In this document: piece by piece, positions 35,774-45,455 of the stretch
How positions within the stretch are numbered: position 1 is the first letter of the stretch
How the letters are laid out: the number at the start of each line of letters is the position of its first letter
Assembly (NCBI GenBank): GCA_002813285.1
Contig: PHTZ01000001.1
Location: 372,001 to 436,000 of the forward strand
DNA length: 64,000 nt
Source: Flavobacteriaceae bacterium MAR_2009_75
Lineage (GTDB): Bacteria > Bacteroidota > Bacteroidia > Flavobacteriales > Flavobacteriaceae
Direction of reading: 5' to 3'
The notes under the pieces: model-generated
Databases searched by the model: none
Told to the model about the DNA's origin: nothing
Seen by the model: only the letters and a program-made list of their open reading frames with translations
Program-made: the position numbers and the translations under genes

Positions 35774-38561
35774 TCTATTGAAACAGATTCAAATTTTTCA
35801 GCCGGTAATCAAAACAACCAAGAATAGAATTATATCTATTCTATTCTTCTTGTTCTGTGGCTTTCTATCTGCTCAAAGCAGTGGTAAAATACCGTTGCCT
35901 CAAAACTTGGAGCAAGATTATCCTAGATTGTACATTACACAATTTGAAAAAAAATCACTAGAAAAGACCATTAAAAAAGAAGCATGGGCAAAAGAGGTGG
36001 TATCGGGCATCCATAAACGCATTGATGCCCATGTAGAACGCCACCAGACCGACCCAGAGTGGATGGTCTCCCGTTTGATGATGTACTGGAAGACCAAGGC
36101 CACCAATGTGTATATCAACGGTATCTATTACTCCCATGCAGATGGGGAAGCACCGGTACCTACTGTACGCTTTACAGGTTCGCGAGACTACACTACCAAC
36201 TATGCCATGCCGGCCTTGGAAGATATTATGCCCTATATGGATGATGAGCGGGGCCTATACCTTAGGAACAAAAGCAAGGAAGGCAAGCCTTTGGAGTGGG
36301 TAGAGCAATCTAAGACCGGGGGAATCATCCACAGGCATAATCAAAAACTATTGGGCTGGGCCAGGGATGCCGCTTTTATCTCTTGGCTTGAAGAAGATGA
36401 GCGCTACGCCCAATTTGCCTATGGTATTTTTGACACCTACATAATGGGAATGCATTATCGCCAAGAACCCATAGATATATCCCATGGGCATACCCAAACT
36501 TTGGTCGGTCTTGAATGTTTTCAGGTAATTCATGAAAAAAGTTTGATTTATATCTCTGAACTCTACGACTTTCTACACGGCTACATAGATAAAACCCATC
36601 CAGAAAAAATTGAGGTGTACGATGCCACCATAAAAAAATGGAATGACTTAATTATACAAAATGGGGTACCGCAGAATAACTGGAACCTACATCAGGCTAA
36701 AATTATCTTAAAGGCCGCCATGGTGCTAAGAGACAATCAATTTTATGATGACAAAAAAGGCCGGGAATACTATATAGACTATATATTGAACCAGACTTCT
36801 ACCCGGCAATGGTCACTTACCAAATTTATGGACTATGGCTACGATGAGAATAACGGGGTATGGGCCGAATGCCCGGGTTATTCTTTTGGGGTTACCAATG
36901 ATCTGGCCCATTTTATCAATGACTTTGACAATACCTTTGGCCACAACGTCTTACCTTACATGCCAGTGATGGAAAAAGCGGTGATGGTCTTGCCCCAATA
37001 CCTTTTTCCCAACGGGCAGACCGTCGCATTTGGAGATAGCAACTATGTTCCACTTAAAACTAGTGCCATGGAAGATATGATTCGAACGGCACAAAACAAT
37101 AAAAATGTCGAGAATGAAGCGAAGTTTACGGCTTTGTATCTATTATTTGCTCCAGATAATACTAATGATGAATCCAAACAAAAAAACAACTCAGACATAC
37201 ACTCCTTATTTACCAGCAAGCCCATATCCCTTAATCCAAAATACAAAGCTGGCGATTATGGTGACTATGTAACCCAAATCTTTTACGCCCCCAACGTGAG
37301 TTGGCACGTGCAGCGTATGGGTCAAGGAAAAAATGGCATGATGGTCTCCTTAAACGGATCTTTGGGCAATCACATGCATGCCAACGGTATTAATATGGAA
37401 TTGTATGGAAAGGGATTTGTACAAGGTGCCGATCCGGGAAAAGGTGCCGGATATTTACAGCCTACCTATTTAAAATATTACTCTCAATTTCCGGCACACA
37501 ATACGGTTATGGTAGACGGGGCTTCGTCCTATACCGAAATGTTGAGTTATCATGCATTTGATCTGTTGGGGGAATACCCGAAATCGGAACAAAAAACAGG
37601 TTATTTTCCAGACATCACTTATTCCGATGTGCTGTTTTTGGAACCCGAGACCCGCAGTGACCAACGACGCTTGGTAAGCATTGTAAAAACCGGTAAGGAA
37701 ACGGGCTACTATGTGGATATTTTTCGGTCTAAAAAACAACGGGGCGGAGATAAATTCCACGACTATTTTTACCACAACCTAGGGCAGTCCATGGAAATAA
37801 AGGATGTTGAGGGAACGCCTTTGCAACTGACCCCTAGTGATGTAATGACCTTTGCCGGTGGGCACATCAACGCCTTTGATTATATGTGGGACAAAAAATC
37901 GGTACAACTGGAAGAAGACTATCAAGTGGAGTGGAAAATAGACTTCGCTGAGAAACAAGAAGATGTTTTTATGAATCTCTGGATGATGGGCTCCGAGGGC
38001 CGAGAAGTATTTTCTATAAAATCACCGCCCAACAAAGCGTTTAAGGGCGGGCATGGACTTCCCTACAAGGTGGACGAAGATCCTTATTTGACCTTTGCCG
38101 CCCGGCAGCACGGTGCAGCGTGGGAAAAACCATTTGTGTCGGTATTTGAACCGTTTACCTCATCCTCTGGAAAAAGCATAGAAAAAATTTCAAGTTTTGA
38201 AGATGAACAGGGAAACCCGGAATTTGTAGGTCTTAACATTCTACATAAATCCGGTAGGGAAGACCTGGTTTTTTCTTCCGCGAACGATCAACAAGTTCAG
38301 CATAAAGGAATATCCGTTAACGCCACGTATACTTTAGTAGCTCAAGAAAAAAATGGCGACTGGACCCTATTTATGGGAAGCGGAAAGGAAGTTTCTTTTA
38401 AAGATTATACAATTTCTGCCAGCCAACCTGAAAATGTAGTTTTACAGCAAAAAAATGGGCAGTTGTGGTTACATAACCAAAACTCTGTCACCATACGTCA
38501 TCAGAATAAAGCCCTTGAATTCAAAAGTGGAGATTTAAGATTGATCAGCTTTAAACAATAG
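35754..38561 (+). CDS. Heparinase II/III-type polysaccharide lyase
   Basis: 935 residues from the ATG at 35754, inside the end of the beta-helix gene; a TTG at 35778 is possible. A signal peptide ends near 'FLSAQ'. The N-terminal half is an alpha/alpha toroid ('NNWNLHQAKIILKAAMVLRD', 'WAECPGYSFGVTNDLAHFINDF'). The C-terminal half is a beta-sandwich superdomain opening with 'GNHMHANGINMELYGKGFVQGAD', which matches the heparinase II pattern where His and Tyr act in beta-elimination. It is larger than alginate lyases of PL15/17 and closer to ulvan/glycosaminoglycan-type lyases. It would create the unsaturated ends that GH88 removes. The exact PL family and substrate are not determined. Confidence 0.8.
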   Translation: MSLIKYNLLKQIQIFQPVIKTTKNRIISILFFLFCGFLSAQSSGKIPLPQNLEQDYPRLYITQFEKKSLEKTIKKEAWAKEVVSGIHKRIDAHVERHQTDPEWMVSRLMMYWKTKATNVYINGIYYSHADGEAPVPTVRFTGSRDYTTNYAMPALEDIMPYMDDERGLYLRNKSKEGKPLEWVEQSKTGGIIHRHNQKLLGWARDAAFISWLEEDERYAQFAYGIFDTYIMGMHYRQEPIDISHGHTQTLVGLECFQVIHEKSLIYISELYDFLHGYIDKTHPEKIEVYDATIKKWNDLIIQNGVPQNNWNLHQAKIILKAAMVLRDNQFYDDKKGREYYIDYILNQTSTRQWSLTKFMDYGYDENNGVWAECPGYSFGVTNDLAHFINDFDNTFGHNVLPYMPVMEKAVMVLPQYLFPNGQTVAFGDSNYVPLKTSAMEDMIRTAQNNKNVENEAKFTALYLLFAPDNTNDESKQKNNSDIHSLFTSKPISLNPKYKAGDYGDYVTQIFYAPNVSWHVQRMGQGKNGMMVSLNGSLGNHMHANGINMELYGKGFVQGADPGKGAGYLQPTYLKYYSQFPAHNTVMVDGASSYTEMLSYHAFDLLGEYPKSEQKTGYFPDITYSDVLFLEPETRSDQRRLVSIVKTGKETGYYVDIFRSKKQRGGDKFHDYFYHNLGQSMEIKDVEGTPLQLTPSDVMTFAGGHINAFDYMWDKKSVQLEEDYQVEWKIDFAEKQEDVFMNLWMMGSEGREVFSIKSPPNKAFKGGHGLPYKVDEDPYLTFAARQHGAAWEKPFVSVFEPFTSSSGKSIEKISSFEDEQGNPEFVGLNILHKSGREDLVFSSANDQQVQHKGISVNATYTLVAQEKNGDWTLFMGSGKEVSFKDYTISASQPENVVLQQKNGQLWLHNQNSVTIRHQNKALEFKSGDLRLISFKQ

Positions 38562-38588
38562 ATTAAAACATGAAAATTAAATACTGAA

Positions 38589-40043
38589 ATGAGACAGAAG
38601 AGAAATAATTCAATCGTATTTATTCTAACTCTTGTACTCTGGTATACTTCCGAGGTTTTGGAACAAAATCATGAACAACCGAATATAGTCGTTTTTCTGT
38701 GCGATGATTTGGGGTATGGAGATCTAGGCTCATATGGCCATCCGATAATCAAAACACCCAATATTGATAAATTGGCCGAAACGGGTATTAAAATGACCCA
38801 CTTTTACTCCGCCGCTCCGGTATGCTCCCCTTCAAGGGTTGGTTTGTTGACCGGTCGGAGTCCGAATAGGGCCGGTTTATACGATTTTATTCCAGGCCCC
38901 AAAGAAAGCGAGGATTTAAGGCATTTGGTACACCTTCAAAAAGGCGAAGAAACCATACCCGCGAGATTAAAAACGGTAGGCTACCAAACCGCTTTGGTAG
39001 GCAAATGGCACTGTAGCTCACTGTTCAACAATCCGGCACAGCCCCAACCTGATTATTTTGGGTTCGACCATTGGTTTGCGACACACAATAATGCCTCTCC
39101 TAGTCATGAAAACCCCAAGAACTTTGTGCGAAATGGCGAAAAGGTAGGCCCAACGAAAGGCTTTAGTTGCCAGTTGGTGGTTGACGAGGCCATTTCATGG
39201 CTGGAAACTACCGAAGAGGAAAAGCCCTTTTATCTACAGATAACCTTTCACGAACCTCACGAACCAATTGCCTCCCCCAAAGAAATGGTAGACGAGTATT
39301 TTCAATATGCCAATGGCGAACCAGAGGCCCAATTTTTTGCCAATGTGGCCAATGTGGATAAAGCCGTGGGTAGACTACTGAAATATTTAGAAGAAAATGG
39401 AAAAAACAACACTTTGGTAATTTTTACTTCGGATAATGGACCTGAAACCTATGCCAGATATTCGGGAGCCAAAAGAACTTTCGGGCAAACCGGAGGGTTA
39501 AAAGGAAGGAAACTATGGACTACCGAAGCAGGCTTTAGGGTTCCGGGAATAGTAAATTGGATAGGTAAATCAACTTACACCGGAACTTCAGATAATGTGG
39601 TTTCAGCGTTGGACATACTTCCTACTTTATGTGAAATTACAGGTGCAGACTTACCGCAAAGAGAACTTGATGGTGAATCTTTTGCCTCGCTACTAAAAAC
39701 AGGGGAATTCCAAAGAACAAAACCCTTGCTCTGGAGCTTTTATAATGCGTTGAACGAGCACCAAGTAGCCATGCGCCATAAGAACTATAAAATATTGGCC
39801 CGATTAAAATACAATGATGACTATTTACCGCAAATAAACAATATTTATCCGGGCAACGAAGAACAAATAAAAGAAGCTGAATTAGTTGATTTTGAGATGT
39901 ACAACCTAGTTGAGGATCAGAAAGAATCTGAGAATTTGATTACCAAAAACCCTAAACTTTTCCAAGAAATGAAAAGTATATTATCAAAAGAATATGGTCA
40001 ATTGTTGAAAGGAAGCCACATTTGGCAAGAAGAGGCAAATTAA
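38589..40043 (+). CDS. Sulfatase (S1 family), formylglycine-dependent, first of three
   Basis: 484 residues with an N-terminal signal/anchor. The alkaline-phosphatase-like fold opens with the metal ligands 'LCDDLGYGD'. The formylglycine site is C79 in 'CSPSR', followed by 'LLTGR'. 'GKWHC' and 'TSDNGPE' supply the other conserved metal and sulfate contacts. It hydrolyses a sulfate ester after modification by a formylglycine-generating or anSME enzyme, neither of which is in this window. It lies in the PUL operon 27 bp after the lyase. The S1 subfamily, and so the position of the sulfate, cannot be read. Confidence 0.92.
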   Translation: MRQKRNNSIVFILTLVLWYTSEVLEQNHEQPNIVVFLCDDLGYGDLGSYGHPIIKTPNIDKLAETGIKMTHFYSAAPVCSPSRVGLLTGRSPNRAGLYDFIPGPKESEDLRHLVHLQKGEETIPARLKTVGYQTALVGKWHCSSLFNNPAQPQPDYFGFDHWFATHNNASPSHENPKNFVRNGEKVGPTKGFSCQLVVDEAISWLETTEEEKPFYLQITFHEPHEPIASPKEMVDEYFQYANGEPEAQFFANVANVDKAVGRLLKYLEENGKNNTLVIFTSDNGPETYARYSGAKRTFGQTGGLKGRKLWTTEAGFRVPGIVNWIGKSTYTGTSDNVVSALDILPTLCEITGADLPQRELDGESFASLLKTGEFQRTKPLLWSFYNALNEHQVAMRHKNYKILARLKYNDDYLPQINNIYPGNEEQIKEAELVDFEMYNLVEDQKESENLITKNPKLFQEMKSILSKEYGQLLKGSHIWQEEAN

Positions 40044-40091
40044 GCCTATAATTTCTAAGCAACCATCGCCTCAAAATTTAAACGAACACAA

Positions 40092-41744
40092 ATGAAATCT
40101 ATTCTACTACCATTCCACTACATGCTGACGACTGCCTTGCTTTTTGCAGTTATTTCCTGTTCTGAAGAAAAAAAGGAAAAAAAATCTCAAAAACAGCCCA
40201 ACATTTTATTCATCATGTCTGATGATCACGCCTATCAAGCCATTAGCGCATATGATAGTAAGTTGATTCAGACACCGAATATTGATAGATTGGCCAAGGA
40301 GGGCGTGCTATTTACCAACGCCAGCGTTACCAATTCCATCTGTGCCCCATCAAGGGCAACCATATTAACTGGAAAACATACCCATATCAATGGCAAAATC
40401 GATAATCTGATGCCTTTTGATACGACCCAGGTAACCTTTCCGCAGATCTTTCAAAAGAACGGTTATGAAACCGCCATGTTCGGCAAATTACATTTTGGCA
40501 ATAACCCGAAAGGGGTTGATGAATTTATGATCTTACCCGGTCAAGGCTTTTATATCAATCCCGATTTTAAAACCTCTCGCGGAGATACCACCATAACGGG
40601 CTATGTAACTGATATTATTACAGATGTAACTCTTAATTGGCTAAAAGAAGAAAGGGATGAAGAAAAACCCTTTATGATGATGTACTTACATAAAGCACCC
40701 CATAGACCTTGGTGGCCCAAGCCTGAAAAATTTGCGGAGTTTATCCAAAAGGAATTTCCGGAGCCAGAAACACTTTTCGATGACTATAAAAACCGAGGAA
40801 CCGCGGCCAAAACTGCCGAAATGAACTTGCTCACCCACATGATGTACAGCCATGACAGTAAAATACGACCTGAGTTAGTTGAAAAGATGGGCGACAAGGT
40901 GACACCAAAAGTCGAGGAATTCGACAATGGTTTTTACGGCCCCTACGGTCGTGCGAATGCCGAACAAAAAGCCCAATATGATGTGGTGTTGGATAAGATA
41001 AATGCCGACTTCGAAAAAAATTGGCCCAGTATGACTGATGAGGAAAAAATGAAATGGAAATACCAGCGATACATGCAAGACTATTTGGCTTGTATATCTA
41101 CGGTTGATGATAACGTAGGCCGTGTATTGGATTATCTAGATGAAAGTGGCTTGGCCGAGAATACGATAGTGGTATATACCTCTGACCAAGGTTTTTACTT
41201 AGGTGAACACGGGTGGTTCGACAAAAGATTCATTTACGATGAATCATTTAAAACACCACTTCTTATTAAATGGCCGGGTAAAATCGCTCCGGGGTCGGTC
41301 GAAAATGAAATGGTTCAAAATCTTGACTTTGCTCAAACCTTTTTGGAGGCTGCCGATATACCTGTGCCTGATGACATGCAAGGCGAAAGCCTTATACCTT
41401 TGTTAACGGGCAATAAGGAAAACTGGAACAGAGAAGCGGTTTATTATCAATACTATGAATACCCCAGCGTACATATGGTAAAGCGACATTACGGCATCGT
41501 TACCAAAGAATATAAGCTGGCCCATTTCTATTATGACGTAGATGAATGGGAACTCTATGACAGGTTAAAAGATCCGCAAGAGCTCAATAATGTCTACCAG
41601 GATCCTGAGTATGCCGATGTGGTAAATGATATGACCCTAAAACTTAAGGAAATAAGAAAAAAATACAAGGATTCTTCTGAATTGGATCAAAAGTACATTG
41701 ATATCTACAAGAAAATGAAGGCCGAAAAAGAGAACGATTTATAG
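40092..41744 (+). CDS. Sulfatase (S1 family) lipoprotein, second of three
   Basis: 550 residues. A lipobox 'AVISC' near residue 23 makes it a lipoprotein. The formylglycine motif is C84 in 'CAPSR', followed by 'ILTGKHTH'. The metal site 'IMSDDHAYQA' and 'TSDQGFYLGEHGWFDKRF' resemble the iduronate-2-sulfatase/N-sulfoglucosamine-type group more than the simple arylsulfatases. That resemblance would fit a uronate or glucosaminoglycan-like substrate but is only pattern-based. A long loop (about 230-320) is inserted relative to the first sulfatase. It is 48 bp after it in the same operon. Confidence 0.92.
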   Translation: MKSILLPFHYMLTTALLFAVISCSEEKKEKKSQKQPNILFIMSDDHAYQAISAYDSKLIQTPNIDRLAKEGVLFTNASVTNSICAPSRATILTGKHTHINGKIDNLMPFDTTQVTFPQIFQKNGYETAMFGKLHFGNNPKGVDEFMILPGQGFYINPDFKTSRGDTTITGYVTDIITDVTLNWLKEERDEEKPFMMMYLHKAPHRPWWPKPEKFAEFIQKEFPEPETLFDDYKNRGTAAKTAEMNLLTHMMYSHDSKIRPELVEKMGDKVTPKVEEFDNGFYGPYGRANAEQKAQYDVVLDKINADFEKNWPSMTDEEKMKWKYQRYMQDYLACISTVDDNVGRVLDYLDESGLAENTIVVYTSDQGFYLGEHGWFDKRFIYDESFKTPLLIKWPGKIAPGSVENEMVQNLDFAQTFLEAADIPVPDDMQGESLIPLLTGNKENWNREAVYYQYYEYPSVHMVKRHYGIVTKEYKLAHFYYDVDEWELYDRLKDPQELNNVYQDPEYADVVNDMTLKLKEIRKKYKDSSELDQKYIDIYKKMKAEKENDL

Positions 41745-41802
41745 TAGGCTTCAGTTTCAGGCCCAAATGCAATTATTTCTTACCCTAAAACCAAATAATA
41801 CA

Positions 41803-43635
41803 ATGTCATTCCGTAGAAATTTAAGCTTATTCTTAATTTCCATCTCTATGTTAGGGTCACCTTCCTGTGAAGGCAAAAAAGAAGAAGTGCCCCAAAAAGC
41901 TAAAAAACCCAACGTGATCCTAATTTTAGTAGATGATCAAGGGTATGGTGATATTGCCGCCTTGGGAAACCCCCATATCAAAACTCCGAATTTAGATCGG
42001 CTACACGCTCAAAGTGCTCGTTTTACCGACTACCATGTAAACCCTACCTGTGCACCTACTAGGGCAGCTCTAATGACCGGTCGAAACGCAAATAGAACCG
42101 GGGTTTGGCATACGATAAATGGCCGCTCTTTAATTTCAGGGGACGAAGTGACCATGGCCCAAATATTTAAGGAAAATGGTTATAGCACCGCCATGTTCGG
42201 CAAATGGCATTTAGGAGATAACTACCCGTTTAGGCCTGAAGACAAGGGTTTTGATGAAGTACTGACCCACGGTGGGGGCGGTATGGAACAAACCATGGAT
42301 TATTGGAACAACGACTATTTTGATGACATGTACTTGCATAATGGCGAGCTAAAACGTTACCAAGGCTACAGCACAGATGTTTGGTTCAATGAGGCCATAA
42401 AGCATATCGAAGCCAAAAAAAATGAGCCTTTCTTTTGTTATTTACCTACCAACACGGCCCACTCCCCTTATTTTGTGGAAGACAAATATGCAGCCCCTTA
42501 TCAGGGAAATGATGCTATTCCGCTGCCTGCTTTCTATGGAATGATTGCCAACATTGATGAGAACGTGGGAAAATTGGTCGACTATTTAGAAACATCCGGA
42601 CTCTCTGATAATACCATTCTTATTTTCACGACAGACAATGGTACCGCCCAAGGCGCAAAAACTGAAGGTCATAGGCTAGATGGTTTTATCAAGCAAGGGT
42701 ATAATGCTGGAATGCGGGGCGTAAAGGCTAGTAAATATGAAGGCGGACATCGAGTGCCTTTGTTTCTACATTGGAAAAATGGCGGTATAAGCGTAGGCAA
42801 AGACATTAACGAGCTTACGGCCCACTATGATGTATTGCCTACTTTGGTAGATATGTGCGGCTTAAGGGTGAGTGAAGAAATAAAATTTGATGGTCAAAGC
42901 CTTCTTCCCCTGATAAACGGAGATACCAAAGACTTCAATGAACGAATTGTAATTACCAATTCACAAAGAACCGAAGTACCGGAGCCTTGGCGAAGAACAT
43001 CGTTGATGCAGGCTAAATGGCGATTGGTCGATGGTAGTGAACTTTATGATTTGAAGACCGATCCAGAACAAAAAGTAAATATTGCCGATCAACATCCAGA
43101 AAAAATTGAAGCCTACAGAAAGGTATATGAAGAATGGTGGCAAGAACTGCTTCCGACCTATAAAGACTTACCACGGATTTACGTTGGGCATAAAGCGGAA
43201 AATCCTGTAAATCTGTATTGCCACGATTGGCATACGAACAAAGATAGCCCTTGGCACCAACGACATATCCGCAGTGGCTATATCGATAACGGCTATTGGG
43301 CATTATCCGTAAGGGAAAGCGGCACGTATTCGATAAAGTTGCGACGATGGCCCAAAGAGACCAAATTGGCCTTAAGTGCCGAAGCCCCCATTAGGCCAGC
43401 AAAAGAAGGTACTACCGTAAGCGCCAGTAAAAAAGGAAAAGCGTTAGACATTAAAAAAGCACGGTTGAAAATACAGAAAACCGATGTGGAAAAACAAGTA
43501 GATTCTACCAAAGAATATGTCAGTTTTACCATCGATCTAGAAGAAGGAGAGGCCAATTTACAAACTTGGTTTACTTTAGATAGTAACAACACCCTAGGGG
43601 CCTACTTTGTGAGCATTGAAAAAGTAGAAGAATAG
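41803..43635 (+). CDS. Sulfatase (S1 family) lipoprotein with extra C-terminal domain, third of three
   Basis: 610 residues from the ATG at 41803, where the signal peptide begins; an upstream ATG at 41767 gives a leaderless tail and is less likely. The lipobox is 'MLGSPSC' near residue 22. The formylglycine motif is C83 in 'CAPTR', with Thr instead of the common Ser, a variant still within the known C-x-P-S/T-x pattern. 'FGKWHLGDNYPFRPEDKGFDE' and 'TTDNGTAQGAK' are the other conserved blocks. About 140 residues beyond the catalytic domain form a beta-rich module ending in 'LGAYFVSIEKVEE', which may bind the glycan. The subfamily is unknown. Confidence 0.9.
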   Translation: MSFRRNLSLFLISISMLGSPSCEGKKEEVPQKAKKPNVILILVDDQGYGDIAALGNPHIKTPNLDRLHAQSARFTDYHVNPTCAPTRAALMTGRNANRTGVWHTINGRSLISGDEVTMAQIFKENGYSTAMFGKWHLGDNYPFRPEDKGFDEVLTHGGGGMEQTMDYWNNDYFDDMYLHNGELKRYQGYSTDVWFNEAIKHIEAKKNEPFFCYLPTNTAHSPYFVEDKYAAPYQGNDAIPLPAFYGMIANIDENVGKLVDYLETSGLSDNTILIFTTDNGTAQGAKTEGHRLDGFIKQGYNAGMRGVKASKYEGGHRVPLFLHWKNGGISVGKDINELTAHYDVLPTLVDMCGLRVSEEIKFDGQSLLPLINGDTKDFNERIVITNSQRTEVPEPWRRTSLMQAKWRLVDGSELYDLKTDPEQKVNIADQHPEKIEAYRKVYEEWWQELLPTYKDLPRIYVGHKAENPVNLYCHDWHTNKDSPWHQRHIRSGYIDNGYWALSVRESGTYSIKLRRWPKETKLALSAEAPIRPAKEGTTVSASKKGKALDIKKARLKIQKTDVEKQVDSTKEYVSFTIDLEEGEANLQTWFTLDSNNTLGAYFVSIEKVEE

Positions 43636-43758
43636 AAATACTTAAGAATACGCAACTATTAAGGTTATGAACGATGGTTTATTATTTTAGAATCATAGTT
43701 TATACCATATAAAAAGAGAAAAAATCAAATTGCGGCATATACTTTTTTAGTAATACAT

Positions 43759-44508
43759 ATGGCAGTTAGAACCAGTACACTTCGAGCAAAATCTCCTTTG
43801 ATCTTCATAATATTTTTGGTTGTGGCTTGTACCCAAAATTCAAAGGAAATCGTTCTCAAACCCGGTCTGAGAGTAGAGGCACTGTTGATTCATCAAGATA
43901 ATTTTGAAACTGACCTCAATAACTGGAAAATTGAACAAATGGAAGGGGGACAAACCATTCTTAAAAATAAAAAACTTGAAATAGATGATGCTGCAGGCTG
44001 TACCATATGGTTTAAAGAAGAACTAGAAGGGCCCATCATGATTGAATATGACACTTTTATCATAAATCAAGACGGACCCCATGACCGTGTTTCAGATATG
44101 AATTGTTTTTGGATGGCCAAGGATATGGAAAACCAAAAAAACCTCTTTGAAAATTCAGAAAATAGACATGGGAAATTCAGTAATTATGATGGGCTTCGAC
44201 TGTATTATATGGGCGTGGGTGGCCACGACAATTCTAAGACAAGATTTAGAAGGTATAAAGGTAACGGAAAGCGCCCCTTACTAAAACAGCACGACTTCTC
44301 GAACGAATCGTATCTACTGAAATCGAATACTACATACCACATTAGAATCATAGCCTATAGCAATATCATTCAATATTATAGAAACGGAGTGAAGATGATA
44401 GACTTTTACGATAATTCACCATACACCAAAGGTCATTTTGGATTTAGGACCGTAAACAATCATATGACGATAGATAATTTCAAAGTATACAAATTAGAAA
44501 ACAAATAA
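43759..44508 (+). CDS. DUF6250/YesU-like lipoprotein
   Basis: 249 residues. A lipoprotein signal ends at 'FLVVAC' near residue 24. The rest is a concanavalin-type beta-sandwich: 'NFETDLNNWKIEQMEGG', 'MNCFWMAKDMENQKNLFENSENRHGKF', 'YYMGVGGHDNSKTRFRRY' and the closing 'GHFGFRTVNNHMTIDNFKVYKL'. The pattern resembles DUF6250 and the YesU (DUF1961) family found next to polysaccharide lyases. A role as a glycan-binding or lyase-like protein is suggested by fold and by neighbours only. It comes 123 bp after the third sulfatase and 8 bp before kduI, so it shares the kduI transcript. Confidence 0.7.
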   Translation: MAVRTSTLRAKSPLIFIIFLVVACTQNSKEIVLKPGLRVEALLIHQDNFETDLNNWKIEQMEGGQTILKNKKLEIDDAAGCTIWFKEELEGPIMIEYDTFIINQDGPHDRVSDMNCFWMAKDMENQKNLFENSENRHGKFSNYDGLRLYYMGVGGHDNSKTRFRRYKGNGKRPLLKQHDFSNESYLLKSNTTYHIRIIAYSNIIQYYRNGVKMIDFYDNSPYTKGHFGFRTVNNHMTIDNFKVYKLENK

Positions 44509-44516
44509 AACTGATA

Positions 44517-45356
44517 ATGAGTACAAATTACGAAACACGATATGCATCTAGCCCCAAGGCGGTAAAAAAGTATGATACATCTGAACTTAGAAAAGAGTTC
44601 TTGATCGACAATCTAATGGAAGAAGGAAAAATTAACCTTACCTATACGCACTATGATCGATATATCGCAGGATCTGCAGTGCCCATAAACCCTTTAACAT
44701 TAGAATCTATCGACCCTCTTAAGGCAGACTATTTTTTAGAAAGAAGAGAAATGGGAATTATAAATATAGGAGGCCCTGGTTCTATTGAAGTAGAAGACGA
44801 AAGTTACGATATGGACCTCAAGGATGCTCTTTACATTGGTAAGGGCAATGAAAAGGTAGTATTTAAAAGCAGTGACGCCAAAAATCCTGCTAAATTTTAT
44901 ATTAATTCAGCTCCAGCGCATAGAAACTATCCTACTACAAAAATTGGATTAGGTCATGCAAATAAATTAGATTTAGGTTCGTTGGAAACGGCCAATCACC
45001 GTACGGTCAACCAGATGTTGATTGGAGGTCTGGTAGATACCTGCCAATTACAAATGGGAATGACCACCTTAAAAACAGGAAGTGTATGGAATACCATGCC
45101 CGCGCACGTACATGACCGTAGAATGGAAATCTATTTCTACCTAGATGTACCAGAAGAGCAAGCGGTTTGTCATTTTATGGGTCAGCCACAAGAAACCCGC
45201 CATATTTGGATGCACAACCACCAAGCTGTAATATCACCGCCATGGTCGATTCACTGTGGTTCAGGAACTTCGAACTACTCATTTATTTGGGGCATGGCCG
45301 GTGAAAACCTAGATTACGGCGATATGGATGTTGCCCAAATAACCGATTTGAAATAA
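44517..45356 (+). CDS. kduI: 5-keto-4-deoxyuronate isomerase
   Basis: 279 residues, the normal KduI size, without a signal peptide, so cytoplasmic. The opening 'YETRYASSPKAVKKYDT' and the cupin zinc site 'MPAHVHDRRMEIYFYLD' (two His and one Glu) with a later His in 'VISPPWSIHCG' match the family. It isomerises 5-keto-4-deoxyuronate (DKI) to 2,5-diketo-3-deoxygluconate. DKI is what GH88 releases, so this is the biochemical link from lyase products to central metabolism. No KduD, KdgK or KdgA gene is seen here; they must be elsewhere. Confidence 0.96.
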   Translation: MSTNYETRYASSPKAVKKYDTSELRKEFLIDNLMEEGKINLTYTHYDRYIAGSAVPINPLTLESIDPLKADYFLERREMGIINIGGPGSIEVEDESYDMDLKDALYIGKGNEKVVFKSSDAKNPAKFYINSAPAHRNYPTTKIGLGHANKLDLGSLETANHRTVNQMLIGGLVDTCQLQMGMTTLKTGSVWNTMPAHVHDRRMEIYFYLDVPEEQAVCHFMGQPQETRHIWMHNHQAVISPPWSIHCGSGTSNYSFIWGMAGENLDYGDMDVAQITDLK

Positions 45357-45427
45357 TAGGTTTTTTTAATACAGAGTATTTTACAAACATCCGGACACAA
45401 AGAAATAAAAGGCGTCCAATTTAAATT

Positions 45428-45455
45428 CCCCCTACCCTTTATCTGGGGATGGGGG
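45428..45455. other. GC-rich hairpin downstream of kduI
   Basis: CCCCC-TA-CCC pairs with GGG-AT-GGGGG across an 8-base loop: eight G-C pairs with a two-by-two internal loop. It is unusually GC-rich for this AT-rich DNA. There is no T-tract right after it, so it is a poor fit to an intrinsic terminator, though it could stall transcription or protect the mRNA 3' end. Confidence 0.45.
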
